Assembly (NCBI RefSeq): GCF_001411555.2
Contig: NC_049907.1
Coordinates: 33,247,866-33,311,865, forward strand
Direction of reading: 5' to 3'
Length of the DNA: 64,000 bases
Source of the DNA: Juglans regia
Lineage: Eukaryota > Streptophyta > Magnoliopsida > Fagales > Juglandaceae
Shown here: positions 28,321-39,868 of the stretch, piece by piece
How the letters are laid out: every line of letters starts with the position of its first letter
How positions within the stretch are numbered: position 1 is the stretch's first letter
Program-made: the position numbers and the translations under genes
Notes under the pieces: generated by a model
The model's database searches: none
What the model saw: only the letters and a program-made list of their open reading frames with translations
What the model was told of the DNA's origin: nothing

Positions 28321-28989
28321 AAAATTTCATCAGCAAAATCTCTTCCAATGAAGCAATGGATGCCAACAGGGTAGGCTAGGAAATTTCAAAGGCTTGGTCG
28401 GACACGGCCGCCCAAATAATGATTAAAATGACAACCGCGTTCTAAGAACGACTATCCACAGAAGAGAAATAAGCGTAGCATGACTGGCTAGCAGGGTAGG
28501 TAGGGGCTCTGCGGACCCGTTTACCTCATTTCCTCGGGCTTGCCACACAACGACAAAAGAAGAAAGGAAAAAAGAAGCAAAGGTGAAGGCATGGCAAGTA
28601 GAGATATGAGCATTAATCAGTATATGTATGTGTACAAGCCGCTGAGCAACAAAATGCGGATACATGTGTAAGAAAAACGGGGGAGTACAACGAAACATAT
28701 AAGAAAAAAGGGGGAGTACAACGAAACAAATAAAGACTTTAAGACTCGGCTTCGGGAGCAAGGGTGGTCGGCCCAGCGGCAGCAGGAGCTAGGTTGGTCT
28801 ACTCAGCGGCAGCAGGAGCAAGGCTGGATGGCTCCACTAATGCTGGTGCAGTCGTGGCTGGATCAGGCAAAGCATTCGACATCTATTTCCTTCCCAAATC
28901 GGTTGGATTCAAAGGATGCTTCAATGGTAGGGATATCACCAAGCACAAGCCTCTGAAGGTACTTGGTGAAATATCTCGAATGCAGCTCC

Positions 28990-30450
28990 GGACTCCCCAA
29001 CAGAAATAATCGCATTGATTTGCAGCCTTTAGCCACCTCGTGTCCCTATTCCTTGTCACGAAGCGTTGGGAACCACGATACTTGCCTTTGTAAAGAGAGG
29101 GTGGCGTCTCAAAGATTTTGGTTCAACTGCTTCAACCGGTCCTTCTCCTTCTGCATCCGGGATGAGTCATCCTGACGACTTTGGTTCAGCAGCTCCAACT
29201 GCTTCTTTTCTTCTTGAAGACTTTGGTTGAACTGTTCCAATTGGGTCTTCCCCTCTTCCCACTTCTGCTTATACTTTCGCTGGCGACACTCCAACTTCTT
29301 CAATCTCTTGCGCTCTTTCGACAAATCGACCCTCATCTTCTCAAGTTCAAGCTTCAATTGTTCCCTCTCCTCCTTATCGCCACGAGCACAGTCCAAGCTT
29401 ATAAGTACCCTAGCGACATAAAGGAAAGATTGAGAAAAATGGAGGAGGTAGGAAAAGAAAAGTAAAAGGCGGGAAAGGAACAATCAAACCTTGTGGAAGA
29501 AAGCATACATGCATTCAATAACCTGGCCAATAGTTTCCTCCCGACTCCCCTCCATGACCAGTTAGGACAAAGACAGAAGGGCCTCCGCAAGACTCGCGAA
29601 TATAGGAAGTTCCCCAGAGACCTCTGGAGGAGTAGTTGGGTCCTCACTTAAACACCCAGGGTGGGGGTTGATTGTAGCATCCGGAGGAAAGTCATCTGCT
29701 GATGGATATTCAACTCGGGTGAACAGTTCCTCATGCGGACCCTCATCGGTGTATCACCTACAGAATCGCCACCTTCAAAAGACTCCACCTGGACAAGTGG
29801 ATCGATGACCGGACTCCTCGAACCATCGTTGGCCTTAACAAGAGAATCTGCAGCAGGATTCATCGGACACCCGAGGACTACAACATATGGAGGAGATTTA
29901 CCTCCTGTGTAATCTTCTGCCTCCGCATGGTTGCTAGAAGAAACCTCCACCCCTCATTGGTTGCCTCAAGAAAGTGACTCCCAGCGGCTGAACGAGACGA
30001 AGAAGGAGGAGAGATCTATGAAGAAGAATGATGTCCGTCACCAGGAGGGGAAGACGTAAAAATACCTTGAGGAGGGTACCCATCTCGACCTCATCCCCGA
30101 GCGCCTCATCAATCGTTGTCGGGAGAGGCACCACGGGAAAAATGCCTACCGGTTTGCTAGCCACAACCGGCGCCAGGACCACCACAGTAACCGAATGGCT
30201 AGCTCCTGTGGTAAAGGGTCTCGAACCCCAAGAGGTAGTCCATCCTTGGCCTGAACATTCTCCTGATGGATTTTCTTCCCCTTATCCAGCTGAGGAGTAT
30301 CTGAGGAACGCTTCCGAAGCGGAGCAATTTGGAGCAGCATAAAAGTCGGCCTATCATCAGAAGAAAGGTGTCCCAGAGGAGGCAGAGAAATCCTCAGACT
30401 CACCTCAGAAAGGAGGACCTTGGAGTGAACGTCGTCGGGGTGTTTTTGCA
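28990..30450 (-). pseudogene. Antisense coiled-coil ORF remnant in the retroelement
   Basis: On the strand opposite to the gag-protease remnant, 29405-29109 encodes a strongly charged heptad-like region rich in E, K, L and Q (for example KLELEKMRVDLSKERKRLKK), typical of a coiled coil. A plausible intron (donor near 29489, acceptor near 29408) would join it to an upstream acidic/Ser-rich frame (29648-29950), but frame changes and stops in 29650-30450 prevent a full reading. Antisense extra ORFs are known in Tat-lineage retrotransposons; whether this is one or a captured gene fragment is not clear. Confidence 0.4.
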
Positions 30451-30529
30451 CCCATTCTCACACGATTGCAAGACGCTTCGCTTCATAAGTAGTGGTCGTC
30501 GGATGCACGTCCTTATCTTCTAGAATGTG

Positions 30530-31048
30530 AAGATAATATGTGTGGGTAATATATATTTTTTAGTGAATCTAACACGTCAATATTTAATTAGAATACTGTG
30601 AAATGTGAAGTTAGTTTAAATACTCATTTATTTCATAAGCTTAAATAGATTGGAAAGAAATGAATTCAATTTTAATCATTTAATAATTTGATATCAAAAT
30701 TTTTTTTGATTGCACAATCATTAATAATCGATCTTAACATGATGATAAAAGGAGATGGAAAAAGAAAAATAATCCCGAATCAAAAGGGAGTTTAATTTAA
30801 ATATGACGTTGTGATCCATACTCTTTTCCTTTTGTATATGTATTAACATAGTGCATGCAGTTAAGGTAGTCAAGGAGATTGGAAGTGCATATAATATATA
30901 TAGACGTATACATGATCTTACTTCAAGAATGAAGCCCCAATACATTATATGTTATTAATCAAATACAATATTCTAGGCATTGATTGCCCTATAACCAAAA
31001 GCAAACAAATTCAGAAACAAGAGTACTACTACTGTCATGACCTCAACC
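30530..31048. other. Promoter region of PR-10 pseudogene 3, duplicated at 38020-38290
   Basis: From about 30775 the sequence is colinear with 38020-38350; shared words include TGTATATGTATTAACATAGTG and GGAAGTGCATATAATATA. Only the duplicated promoter of this PR-10 pair is recognisable. Confidence 0.65.
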
Positions 31049-31055
31049 TATAAAT
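31049..31055 (+). promoter_or_regulatory. TATA box of PR-10 pseudogene 3
   Basis: TATAAAT in the context AACCTATAAATAGGCCC, 135 bases before the ATG. The context is conserved at 38291. Confidence 0.6.
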
Positions 31056-31183
31056 AGGCCCTTTCTATGCTACATTCTCTTACCAATTAGTTGAAGATAG
31101 ATCAAGCTCTATACTCTAATTAAAAGCCATCTACCTTAAGAGTCCTTAGGCCTTCCTACTTTCAATCATCTAGCTAGCATATC

Positions 31184-31676
31184 ATGGGTGTAATCACTTA
31201 TACGACGACTTAACTTCCCCAATCCCCACATCCAGATTGTTCAAAGCCCTGGCCCTTGATCCTCACAACCTCATCCCAAAACTCATGCCACAAGTTGTCA
31301 AGAGCATTGATTACATTCAAGGCAATGAGGGCCCAACAGCATCAGGCAAGTCAATTTTGCTGAAGATATTAATTATTAATTAAGCAAGCTAGTTGGAAAA
31401 TATATAATATTACTCATGTATCTTTACAATTAAACATTAAAAGCTCGGGAATTATTTCATTGAATTAAGGATAAGATGATGAATACCCTTGATGATGATG
31501 ATGATGCAGGTAGCCCTGTTAGCTCCATTAAGAATCGAATTGATAAGGTGAACGAAGATAGCTACTACTACAAGTGCATAGTGATCGAAGGTGGCAGTAA
31601 AAATAAGATGACAACAAACTACCATACCAAGGGTGACATTATGATCACGGAAGAGGAAATCAAGGCTGGACTATAG
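31184..31676 (+). pseudogene. PR-10 pseudogene 3 (multiple lesions)
   Basis: Exon 1 remnant 31184-31365, exon 2 remnant from 31510. Compared with the copy at 50287 it has a 1-bp deletion after TCACTTAT that brings a stop at codon 10, a second 1-bp deletion in the P-loop codons, a destroyed splice donor (GAAG|AT instead of GT), an in-frame 66-bp deletion in exon 2 (after GTGATCGAAGG), and a further deletion removing the C-terminal helix. The reading frame in exon 2 ends EEIKAGL-stop. The acceptor is preceded by a GAT microsatellite. It cannot make a PR-10 protein. Confidence 0.88.
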
Positions 31677-31739
31677 TTTGGCATGGAGAAATGTGTTCAT
31701 GTACTGTTTCTTTTTGCCTCTTCAAATAAAGACACTCTC

Positions 31740-32621
31740 ATAAAACAAAGAAGTTTGGCTTTGATGTTGGAAAAAATAGATCATCTGGTTTGTGTTGTTG
31801 TTTCGTGCTATATTCCTAAAGCATTTCTCTTCTACAAAATGTGTTAATAATTTTGCCCCCTCTCGGTTTGTATCAGACGTCTGATGGGCTTTCATACTAG
31901 GCCATTTTGACTTCATTAATTATGGCCCATTTTGAAGACATTGCGATAGCCAATCTCCTTGATTCAAGGATCAGCTAGTTGTATTTTACAATGGAGAAGA
32001 GAAATACCAGGTCTATATAAAAATTTTATATTAAAGAAATTTTACTTTATTTAATGATCACATTAAGACCTTCCTGATTTTATTTAATATACTACGTTAA
32101 ATTCTATCTTATAGTAAAAAGAACTTTATAAGCTAATAAGACAAGTTAGTGTAGGCCATGCATTTCTCTAAAAAATATCCATACAAATCTACAGTTCAAA
32201 GTCAGTCGTGCTGGAGAAGATGGACAAAATGAACAAGGTCATCTTGTCTCCATGATAGACGTAACAAATTCACATATTAAGTCTAGTTGCCCATATATAG
32301 CTATAATACTAATAATCAATAGGCTATTAGAAAAGAGATTCTACAAGATAAATCAACAAACTAATGTGGATTAATGTGGTATTTTAGATTATAAAATTAC
32401 TTTTATTCTGAAGTATATTTAGCGTATCATACGAAATCATGTCAATATGTATGTTTATTTTGTGTAATATCTTTGTAGTTGTAGTTGTTCTCGAAAAGAA
32501 TAGAGAGAGGAATTATATTATTTACAAAATGGACAAAATGATTCATATTCATGTGTAGCTCATAACAACTGCAATAAAATTAACTATCAAGAGTAGCGAG
32601 AGTAAAAAAATATACTCTATG
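31740..32621. other. Intergenic
   Basis: AT-rich DNA between the pseudogene 3' end and the 3.9-kb LTR-like element; nothing recognisable. Confidence 0.5.
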
Positions 32622-35600
32622 TGTGATGTTCCCAACCTCCGCTTGGGATGGAACAGAGACTTAGAGCGTCGGGACATGTAACACAATGTTACATACCCCC
32701 GTACATGACAGTTAATATGCAATGCATCCTATAAGTGCAACTAGCAGTATGAAATAATCGTAACGGAATAAGGGTGATTAGTTATAACTCATGCCAGAAT
32801 GGACTAAAAACATCCCAATAACATAAATAACCATCATAAGTTCAAATTTAAGGATAACATTTCCTCAATATAAAATACTTAATCCAAGTTCTATGGTTAG
32901 ATCAACTATTTGATAAGCTCTACAATATGTAGAGTCAATGCTTAAGAGTATGAAAATTATTTTTAGTCTTCGTTCAAGGTCTGGCTCCTCTTCAACCATC
33001 TGCATCCAACGACCCATCATGTTCATCCTCTATCAGTTATGTCACAACTTCTATCATTTCGGGGGAATGATAGTGGTTCCACAAGAGATGAGATTTACTC
33101 GAAATCTCAATAAGTTAAACAATCCATTTGCACAGAGATAAATTATGCATGAAGAATGATAAATACGAATTGCATGAAATGCAGAAAAATGTGCATGTGT
33201 CTCCCATCTAGATTCCTCAAATTTTTTAGAAAAATCTTGATGCACTTTCGCTTTCAGAGAACATTTTCACTTTCTCATTCCAAAAACATGACATTTCGAA
33301 AGAGAACATTTCATACTTCATTGCTTTAAAAAATATAACATTTTATTGTTTATTAAAGCCATAGTTAACATACATTTGGTAGCAACATGGTTCCCCATAT
33401 ATATACCATGAGCACCTGCCAGTAACCATAACACAACTCATGTTGGCACTACGTCATTGTTTGCAGACATCATTCTCAATGCAGTGATAATATAACATAA
33501 CATCATCATAACATCATACACCCACCAGCATTAGGTGTCATAATATATGACTTCGCTCTGGCATTCTTTAACAAGAACTCATTCGAAGCCAGTTGACTGT
33601 TCTTCGTCAACTTAGGGATTACCACTCCATTCTTATTGATTCCAGAGTGGACAGAGGAATTCTACTAGGATAATTTCCCATCCTAACCTTTGGGGTTGTG
33701 AAAAAATTCATTTTCATGTAATGATTGAAAAATGTGTTTCATGACGTGTGCATATACAGTAAGCTTTTCCAGTAAAAATGACATTTATAGGTGCATTATG
33801 CTAAAATTGTAAAATTATCACTTTTCATGTAAATATACACCCAATGTATTATATAACATGATATTTTATGCTCAAAGTGATAATTGAAACATGAATGAGG
33901 CATTCTCAATAATTCATAAATAATTTATCAAGGTATAAGTTTAGAGGCCAATTTACAAACTTCCGGAGTAATTGAGAAATAATATCGTAGCAGCATAAAT
34001 CAAGTGCATACTAAGTTAGGATTAATACTTCAATGGGTGAGGTCCAAAATCAAAGGCTTCAAAACTGGGTATTTATAAAAATACCCCTAGACCCTCAAAA
34101 TTTGCCGTTAAGGACCTAAATTTTCACTAATTGTAAACGAACTCCAAATTTAATAAAAATTCATGAACTTCATATTTTTGGCATTCTAAAACTATTTATG
34201 CCCTTGGATTTACGAAAATCAAAGTGAAACTTGCCCAAATGGTCCCAACCTATGGCATGCACTCTAGTTGATGCCTAAGTGTATTTTCAACTATTGGTTT
34301 CTATAAATGCATGCATATGAGATTTTCTTTAATAAAAGGTGATCATTAAAATATTTAATGATATAATGAAGACTAATTTTAGGATAATAGAGTTCATCCC
34401 AATCATGGCTAAGATATCCTTCATATCTACTTCATTTAAACCGATCCATTCTTGATGATCAAAATAAGATAGATTCAAAACCTCTCATGGCATGCTTCTA
34501 ACCACAATTTAAACCTTCCATAATCATGTTAATACAATAATGAATCATATCAAATCATGCTTAAGACATGCCATAGTTAAATTCCCACTTAAAAATATTT
34601 AATTAATCAAACCATCCCTTAATTGACTTGGTTTTGATTTAAGCATGATAACCTTCCCAAAACTCATCCAAATTTCGTATCAACACATGGAAACAAAACT
34701 TGACATGCTAACTAAGATCAAAAGTAAGAAAACTTACAAATTTTGTGGCCTTCCAAGCACTCAAGATAGCCTTACACAAGAACACTCAAGAACTCATCAA
34801 GAACTCACTCAACTTCACTCTTTTGATATCTAAGAGGGGGAAGTGCTCTTCAAGGCTTAAGAGGAAGCTTGGAGCTGATGTGTGGAGGAAATTAGGGGGT
34901 AAGGGGGCCTTTTATAGGCAGCCAAAGGGGAGGGGACGTTGGCTTGGTCCAAGGGGTTTTATGGAAGATGGTGTACGAATCTAAACTTTTCGGATTTGCT
35001 TCCATCACTCTGTGTCACCTTTATAGAACTAAATAGTGCCCTAAACCACCATGATTTTACTTCTATGGTTGCTACATTACTCCTATGGGAGCTGGCCAAG
35101 TCGTGGGGTGGAGGAGAGGGGAGAAAAATCATTGAAAACCACTCAAGGGGTCTTGACGGGTTCAATTAGTTTTTCTTGGGCATATTTGATCATTGTCTTG
35201 ACTTATCCCTTTGAATCATCATCATGACTGATTTGAGTAGGAGCAAGGTCACTTATTGAAGACTTATGGTGGTAGAAGGTGGAAAGTTGGCTGCCAAGTG
35301 ATCATAAATATGCAGCCCGAAATAAGGAGTTGAAATGGAGGTGTTTTGCTAAACTTTTCAAGATGCCTTCTACAGTTTGTGTCCTCTTGAGCAAGGGAAA
35401 TAGTGGCCTAAAACCACCATGATTTCTTCCCTAACTGTGGATAAAATGGTCCTACAGTGGTGGTCAGGTCGTGGGGCATGGTTTGGTTGACAAAAATTTC
35501 ATGCAATCCTCCCTTGCAACCGGCGGGTTCACATAGCTTCAATTTGACAGATTTTTGTTGAGTTTCGGTTTTGGGTGGGCAAATTTGAGTTAAAACTCTC

Positions 35601-36493
35601 ATGATGGTCATGGGGCCCCTTAGGGATTAGGTGGTGAAGAAGGTGTCATGGGTGGTGGTTAAAACCATGGCAGATGGTTGGTTCAAATTCAATCCAAACG
35701 GCTACAACTCAAACTAAACCAAGGTGCACCTGGTTTGGTTCTTTGGACTGGTTTGCACAAGTAATTTTGTCTAAGGCTTAAAATTGATTTAGGAGGGCCT
35801 CAAGAGGTGTTTAAGGACCATATTACCCTTGAGGAAAAGTGACAAAAATGTTGGGCCTAAGGGCAAAGCAGTCCAAGCATTACAAAGGGCAATGCACAAA
35901 ACTGATTAAAGCATGGTTTAGGCTTGTTATGTCATTTTTCTTAATGACATGTGGAATGGTTTAGCTATGGTATTAACATGTTCTAATCATGGTTTCAGGG
36001 AGTATTAATTTGAATTAAAAAGTTTAAGAAAAGATTAAACTCAATTAAGTTTCAAAGTATGGTTTAAAGTGCACTAACCTTAAGTATGATGGTTAATAGC
36101 TTTAGCCAATTTTCAAAACTTAATTTGGATAATTTGGGTAATTTGGTTATGATTTGGGCTTAAGGAAACCAATGGTATAGTGTATTGGGCTTTCAAGTTG
36201 AATAGTAAAATAAACTCAAACGTGACTTTGGACCTTGTGGGCTTAAAAGGGCCAAGTGGGTGGGTTAATGGCCTAAGGGATATTGGGCCAGACCCATGGA
36301 TGCTCTAAGGTCCTAAAAGCCTCACTAAATTCACTAATGGGCTTTCTTTTCTAGTCATTAGCTTAACGGTACTATGTGCCAAGATTAAGGCTAACCGTAC
36401 TATCAATCCTAACGTAAGTAATAACCCAAAATTATAAGCCTAATCTAGAATGTTTAAGGGTTGATCTTGTGGTTAATTAAGCAGGGTGTTACA
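32622..36493 (-). mobile_element. Probable solo LTR (about 3.87 kb), minus strand
   Basis: On the minus strand it starts TGTAACACCCTGC (at 36493) and ends GGTTGGGAACATCACA (at 32622), giving the TG...CA ends of an LTR. A good TATA box (CTATAAAAGGCCCC, core at 34908-34916) lies about 1.6 kb from the U3 end. No gag, protease or RT was found inside. Flanking 5-mers CTATG and CTACA agree only partly, so the target duplication is unproven. It could also be a non-autonomous element. Confidence 0.5.
34908..34916 (-). promoter_or_regulatory. TATA box in the 3.9-kb LTR-like element
   Basis: TATAAAAGG on the minus strand inside a GC-rich context, with CT/GA-rich leader-like sequence downstream. Confidence 0.45.
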
Positions 36494-38019
36494 CTACATG
36501 CAAGTTTAGGATTACTGTGGATAATTTAATTTTTAGCTCAAGGCTTATAGTAGTAGAGCTTAAATAATAAGCGTTATTATTAAAACATTATTTACTATTT
36601 GGGAATCATATGTCTAAAATACTTTTAGACTTGTTACATTCGCTTGGAAACAAATTTAAAAAGTATTTTTTGAGATAGAAATGATAAAAAAAGGTCATTT
36701 GATTTCTTAAAGATCATGATTATGTCCTTGATAGAAATAAAATTTTATAATAAAAAAAGAGGAAAATAATTTAATAGATTTTTTAGTTAAGTATAATGAA
36801 AAAAAAATCCCTATAATGATTCCTAAGTTGAATGGCAATACAATTATGCATAAGCCAAGCACAAAGTTGTAATTATATACAAGTTATATAAGTATTTTCG
36901 CCTCTTGATGGTTTTAAAAGTGCAACTACCTTCCATAATATGTGAAAAAGTACGTTTGAAGAAAATTTGATGTTTTTCCTAAATTACACTTTTGAACTTT
37001 TTTATATTAAAAAGTAATTTAATATGTGTCAACCTAGCAACCCAATTATTACTAAAGTGTTTTTAAGGCTATTTAAACACTTTTTAAGCCTCTTAGCGAA
37101 ACCCCAAACATACCTTAAGTATTAGCTCAAAAAACCAAAGAATTGGATTATCCGTGTTTTGTAAGTATTTTATACATGATGTTTACATTCAAAGATTAAA
37201 ATAAATTAATCATACATACAAATTTTATATTTATTTCTTATAACAATTGATGAACTTGCCTATACCATCCTTTATCCTTAGATAAGTTATAAGTCTCAGT
37301 GACCATTTCATTCACTTCTTATTATTTTTAATTACATAGATTTCGCTATATGAGTGATATTCGCCTAAAATATATATACCGATAGTTTTGTCTCTCTCTT
37401 CTTCTTCTTCTTCTTTTTTCTCACTGCAAAATAAAATAGCAAGAAGCCTTCTTTTTTCTGTCCATTATGAGAAACCTTGAGTATCCGTACGTAAAGCTCA
37501 AGTTTCCGCACAACTTAACTCGGGGGATATTTGGAAATGATTTTTATCAAATCGCATTTCATTTCTTATCCAAATATTATTTAAATACAAATATTTTCAA
37601 ACTAATCATTATATATTTTTCAAATTAATCATTACAAATTTCTCAAAATTTGAAATTTCAAATAAAAAATAATGTTAACTTTTTAAAATTTTAAAATAAA
37701 AATAATATTAAAAAATTAGATTCAAACAATATTTTAACTTTATAATATTTTTATTCAACTTCTTCTCTCATTTGTCAAAACCCAATAAATACTAAATTTA
37801 AACAATCTCACTACTATTCACAAACTATTTTACTACTATTCACAAAATTCTCATCTCATCTCATTTCCCAAAAATCTTCTTAGATTAAAAGCGATATTCC
37901 AATTTCCACCATGGTGGCCAACTGTTTATGGATTTTGCTTGCACTTCAAGAGATCAAGGATCTCCACTGGTTGAGAGATTCATTAGATTTGGTTTGAATA
38001 GTGAGTTAAGATGATATAA
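36494..38019. other. Intergenic with one Tourist-like MITE
   Basis: AT-rich, no gene. 36630-37120 has weak inverted ends of the TTTGG type but is too decayed to call. A clearer MITE lies at 37521. Confidence 0.45.
37521..37880. mobile_element. Tourist/PIF-like MITE, copy 5 (diverged)
   Basis: CGGGGGATATTTGGAAATGA on the left roughly mirrors TCATTTCCCAAAAATCTTCT on the right. The interior has CAATCTCACTACTATTCAC and ATTTTACTACTATTCACAA words as in the element at 19588. Confidence 0.45.
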
Positions 38020-38290
38020 TAATCCTGAACCGAAATGTTGTTTAATTTAAATACATTGTTGAGATCCATATTGTTGTGCTTAATTTGTATATGTATTAAC
38101 ATAGTGCATGACGTTAAGGTGGTCAAGGAGTTTGGAAGTGCATATAATATAGACGTCTTCGATATTACTTCGAGAATAACTCCCCCAATACATTATATAT
38201 TATTAAGCAAATGCAGTCCAGGACATGATTACCCTACAAGCAAAAGCAAACAAATTCGGGAGCAAGAGTAGCACCATCATAATTTCAACC

Positions 38291-38352
38291 TATAAATACC
38301 CTTTCCATACTACATTTTCCTTACCAATTAGTTGAAGATTGTTCAAGCTCTA
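38291..38352 (+). promoter_or_regulatory. Stranded promoter and leader start of PR-10 pseudogene 4
   Basis: TATAAAT at 38291-38297 and the following leader (ACCAATTAGTTGAAGAT) match the promoter of pseudogene 3. The leader is cut at 38352 by the copia dimer and resumes at 50204 with the duplicated CTCTA. Summing both sides gives 139 bases from TATA to ATG, against 135 in pseudogene 3. Confidence 0.8.
38348..38352. repeat. Target site duplication of the copia dimer (left)
   Basis: CTCTA immediately before the first LTR; the same 5 bases follow the last LTR at 50204-50208. Confidence 0.85.
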
Positions 38353-39297
38353 TGTTGGAGCAAAGGGGCTGCAAAACAGACAATAGTGAGAGAAAGTTTG
38401 CTTCAAGGCGCGTTACAATGTCGCTTTCCTTAAGACAATATTCGCCCCCACCAATAACGGTATGCACACGGGTTACAAGCAAATTTGCCTCAAAGATACA
38501 ATGAAGCCCAGAACAAGTCTGTTTGTCTAACTGCGTTATGCACACACGAAATTAGACCCCGAATACCCTCAAATTTTGCTATTCAACCAAGAAATTAGAA
38601 ATCTGTTCTCTCGAGAACAAACAGATTCTAACAAGTTCTAATAATATGAAGAAGTGAAGAACTTGGGAGAGAGAGAATTCGAAATTATATTCTGTCCTTT
38701 TTAAAATGGCTGGCCAATGGGTCTATTTATAGATAACCAAAGGTTGTGAACGAAAAGTTATAACTCTTCGTATTTCTGAAAACTGTTCAAAACAAGTACA
38801 TATATTATGCCTGCTGCCAAATGACACAACGGTTGGACTCAGTCCAATGGTCGCCTGGCTTCCGTTTCAACTGGTTGGCACCAGTTCGAATCACCGTGTG
38901 CGCGCTTGGGAAATTAAATTTGTTTTTATCTAAGCATCGCAACGCCTTGCGCAAGGAGCCCCTCCTGATGCGTTGCTACGCCTCGCATGCGTCGCGCCCT
39001 TGAGCGTGCTTCACGCCTTGGAGCTCTAGCCGCATAGCCATCTTCATAAATCATTTAAAAATGATTCTTGCCATGGGGATGACTCGAACTCTAGTCCTTT
39101 GGTTAAACCAGATCCATAATTACCACTCAACCAACGGGTGGCTTGTGTTGCTTGAAGAGATGCAAAGTTTTATAACTCTCACAAACATTCCACATCTTCT
39201 CTCTTTCCAAAGTAACTTACAACTTCCAAAATCAACCCAAAAATATTATTAATAATAAATATTATATATATATATTATTTTGAAAATATTTCCAACA
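38353..39297 (-). repeat. Copia LTR 1 (3' LTR of the left unit)
   Basis: Plus-strand ends TGTTGGAGCAAAG and TTTCCAACA. A minus-strand TATA box (CTATAAATAG) lies at 38723-38731. Its right edge abuts the polypurine tract of the left unit. Confidence 0.92.
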
Positions 39298-39309
39298 ATC
39301 CCCCACCAT
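39298..39309 (-). promoter_or_regulatory. Polypurine tract of the left copia unit
   Basis: On the minus strand, AATGGTGGGGGAT directly precedes the LTR, as expected for the plus-strand DNA primer of reverse transcription. The same tract is at 44751-44762 in the right unit. Confidence 0.8.
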
Positions 39310-39868
39310 TTTCAAAATACATCTTGATTAGAATAGGAAAACTTATACATAAATGAAGGTGTCTTTTGGACTTGAACCTTCACATAGTGAAAATACATCA
39401 AAGCTAACCAGAATGGCATAGTAGACAATGCTTTGAACTAGCGATTCTATACGATTAGCCGGATATATCTCACATATAAATTTTCTTCTCTTTGGGTAGT
39501 TCATAAAAGCCGACACGTGGATTGGCCTTGTGTCTATATCCTGGTTTCATGAGCGCTCTAGTGACAAAGCCTTAATTCGCATAGGAGGCGGCACCACCCC
39601 CGACACTCATATAGGTAGACTTATCAAAAGTGTCCTGTAACTAAACACTTTAACATAACCATGTTATAAGTCTATTAAGAGCTTATTGCTCAACCTCTCC
39701 TTTTCATTACAGTACCAAGCACTTCAAACTTTGGGATGATTAAATTAGTTTTAAAACTAATTTAAATATTACAGTGCTTGCAAATCACGAACATATAATG
39801 TACTTTGCTCATTGAACTCAAGTCTTGATATGTTCAAGAGTTGAGTCGAGTTTCCATTATTGGTGATT
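39310..39868 (-). other. 3' untranslated internal region of the left copia unit
   Basis: A 560-bp non-coding stretch between the pol stop and the polypurine tract, repeated without visible change at 44763-45321. No extra ORF such as env is present. Confidence 0.7.

Noticed and set aside
36630..37120. Possible further Tourist-like MITE
   Set aside because: Only weak TTTGG-type ends, no target duplication and no clear internal match to the other copies.
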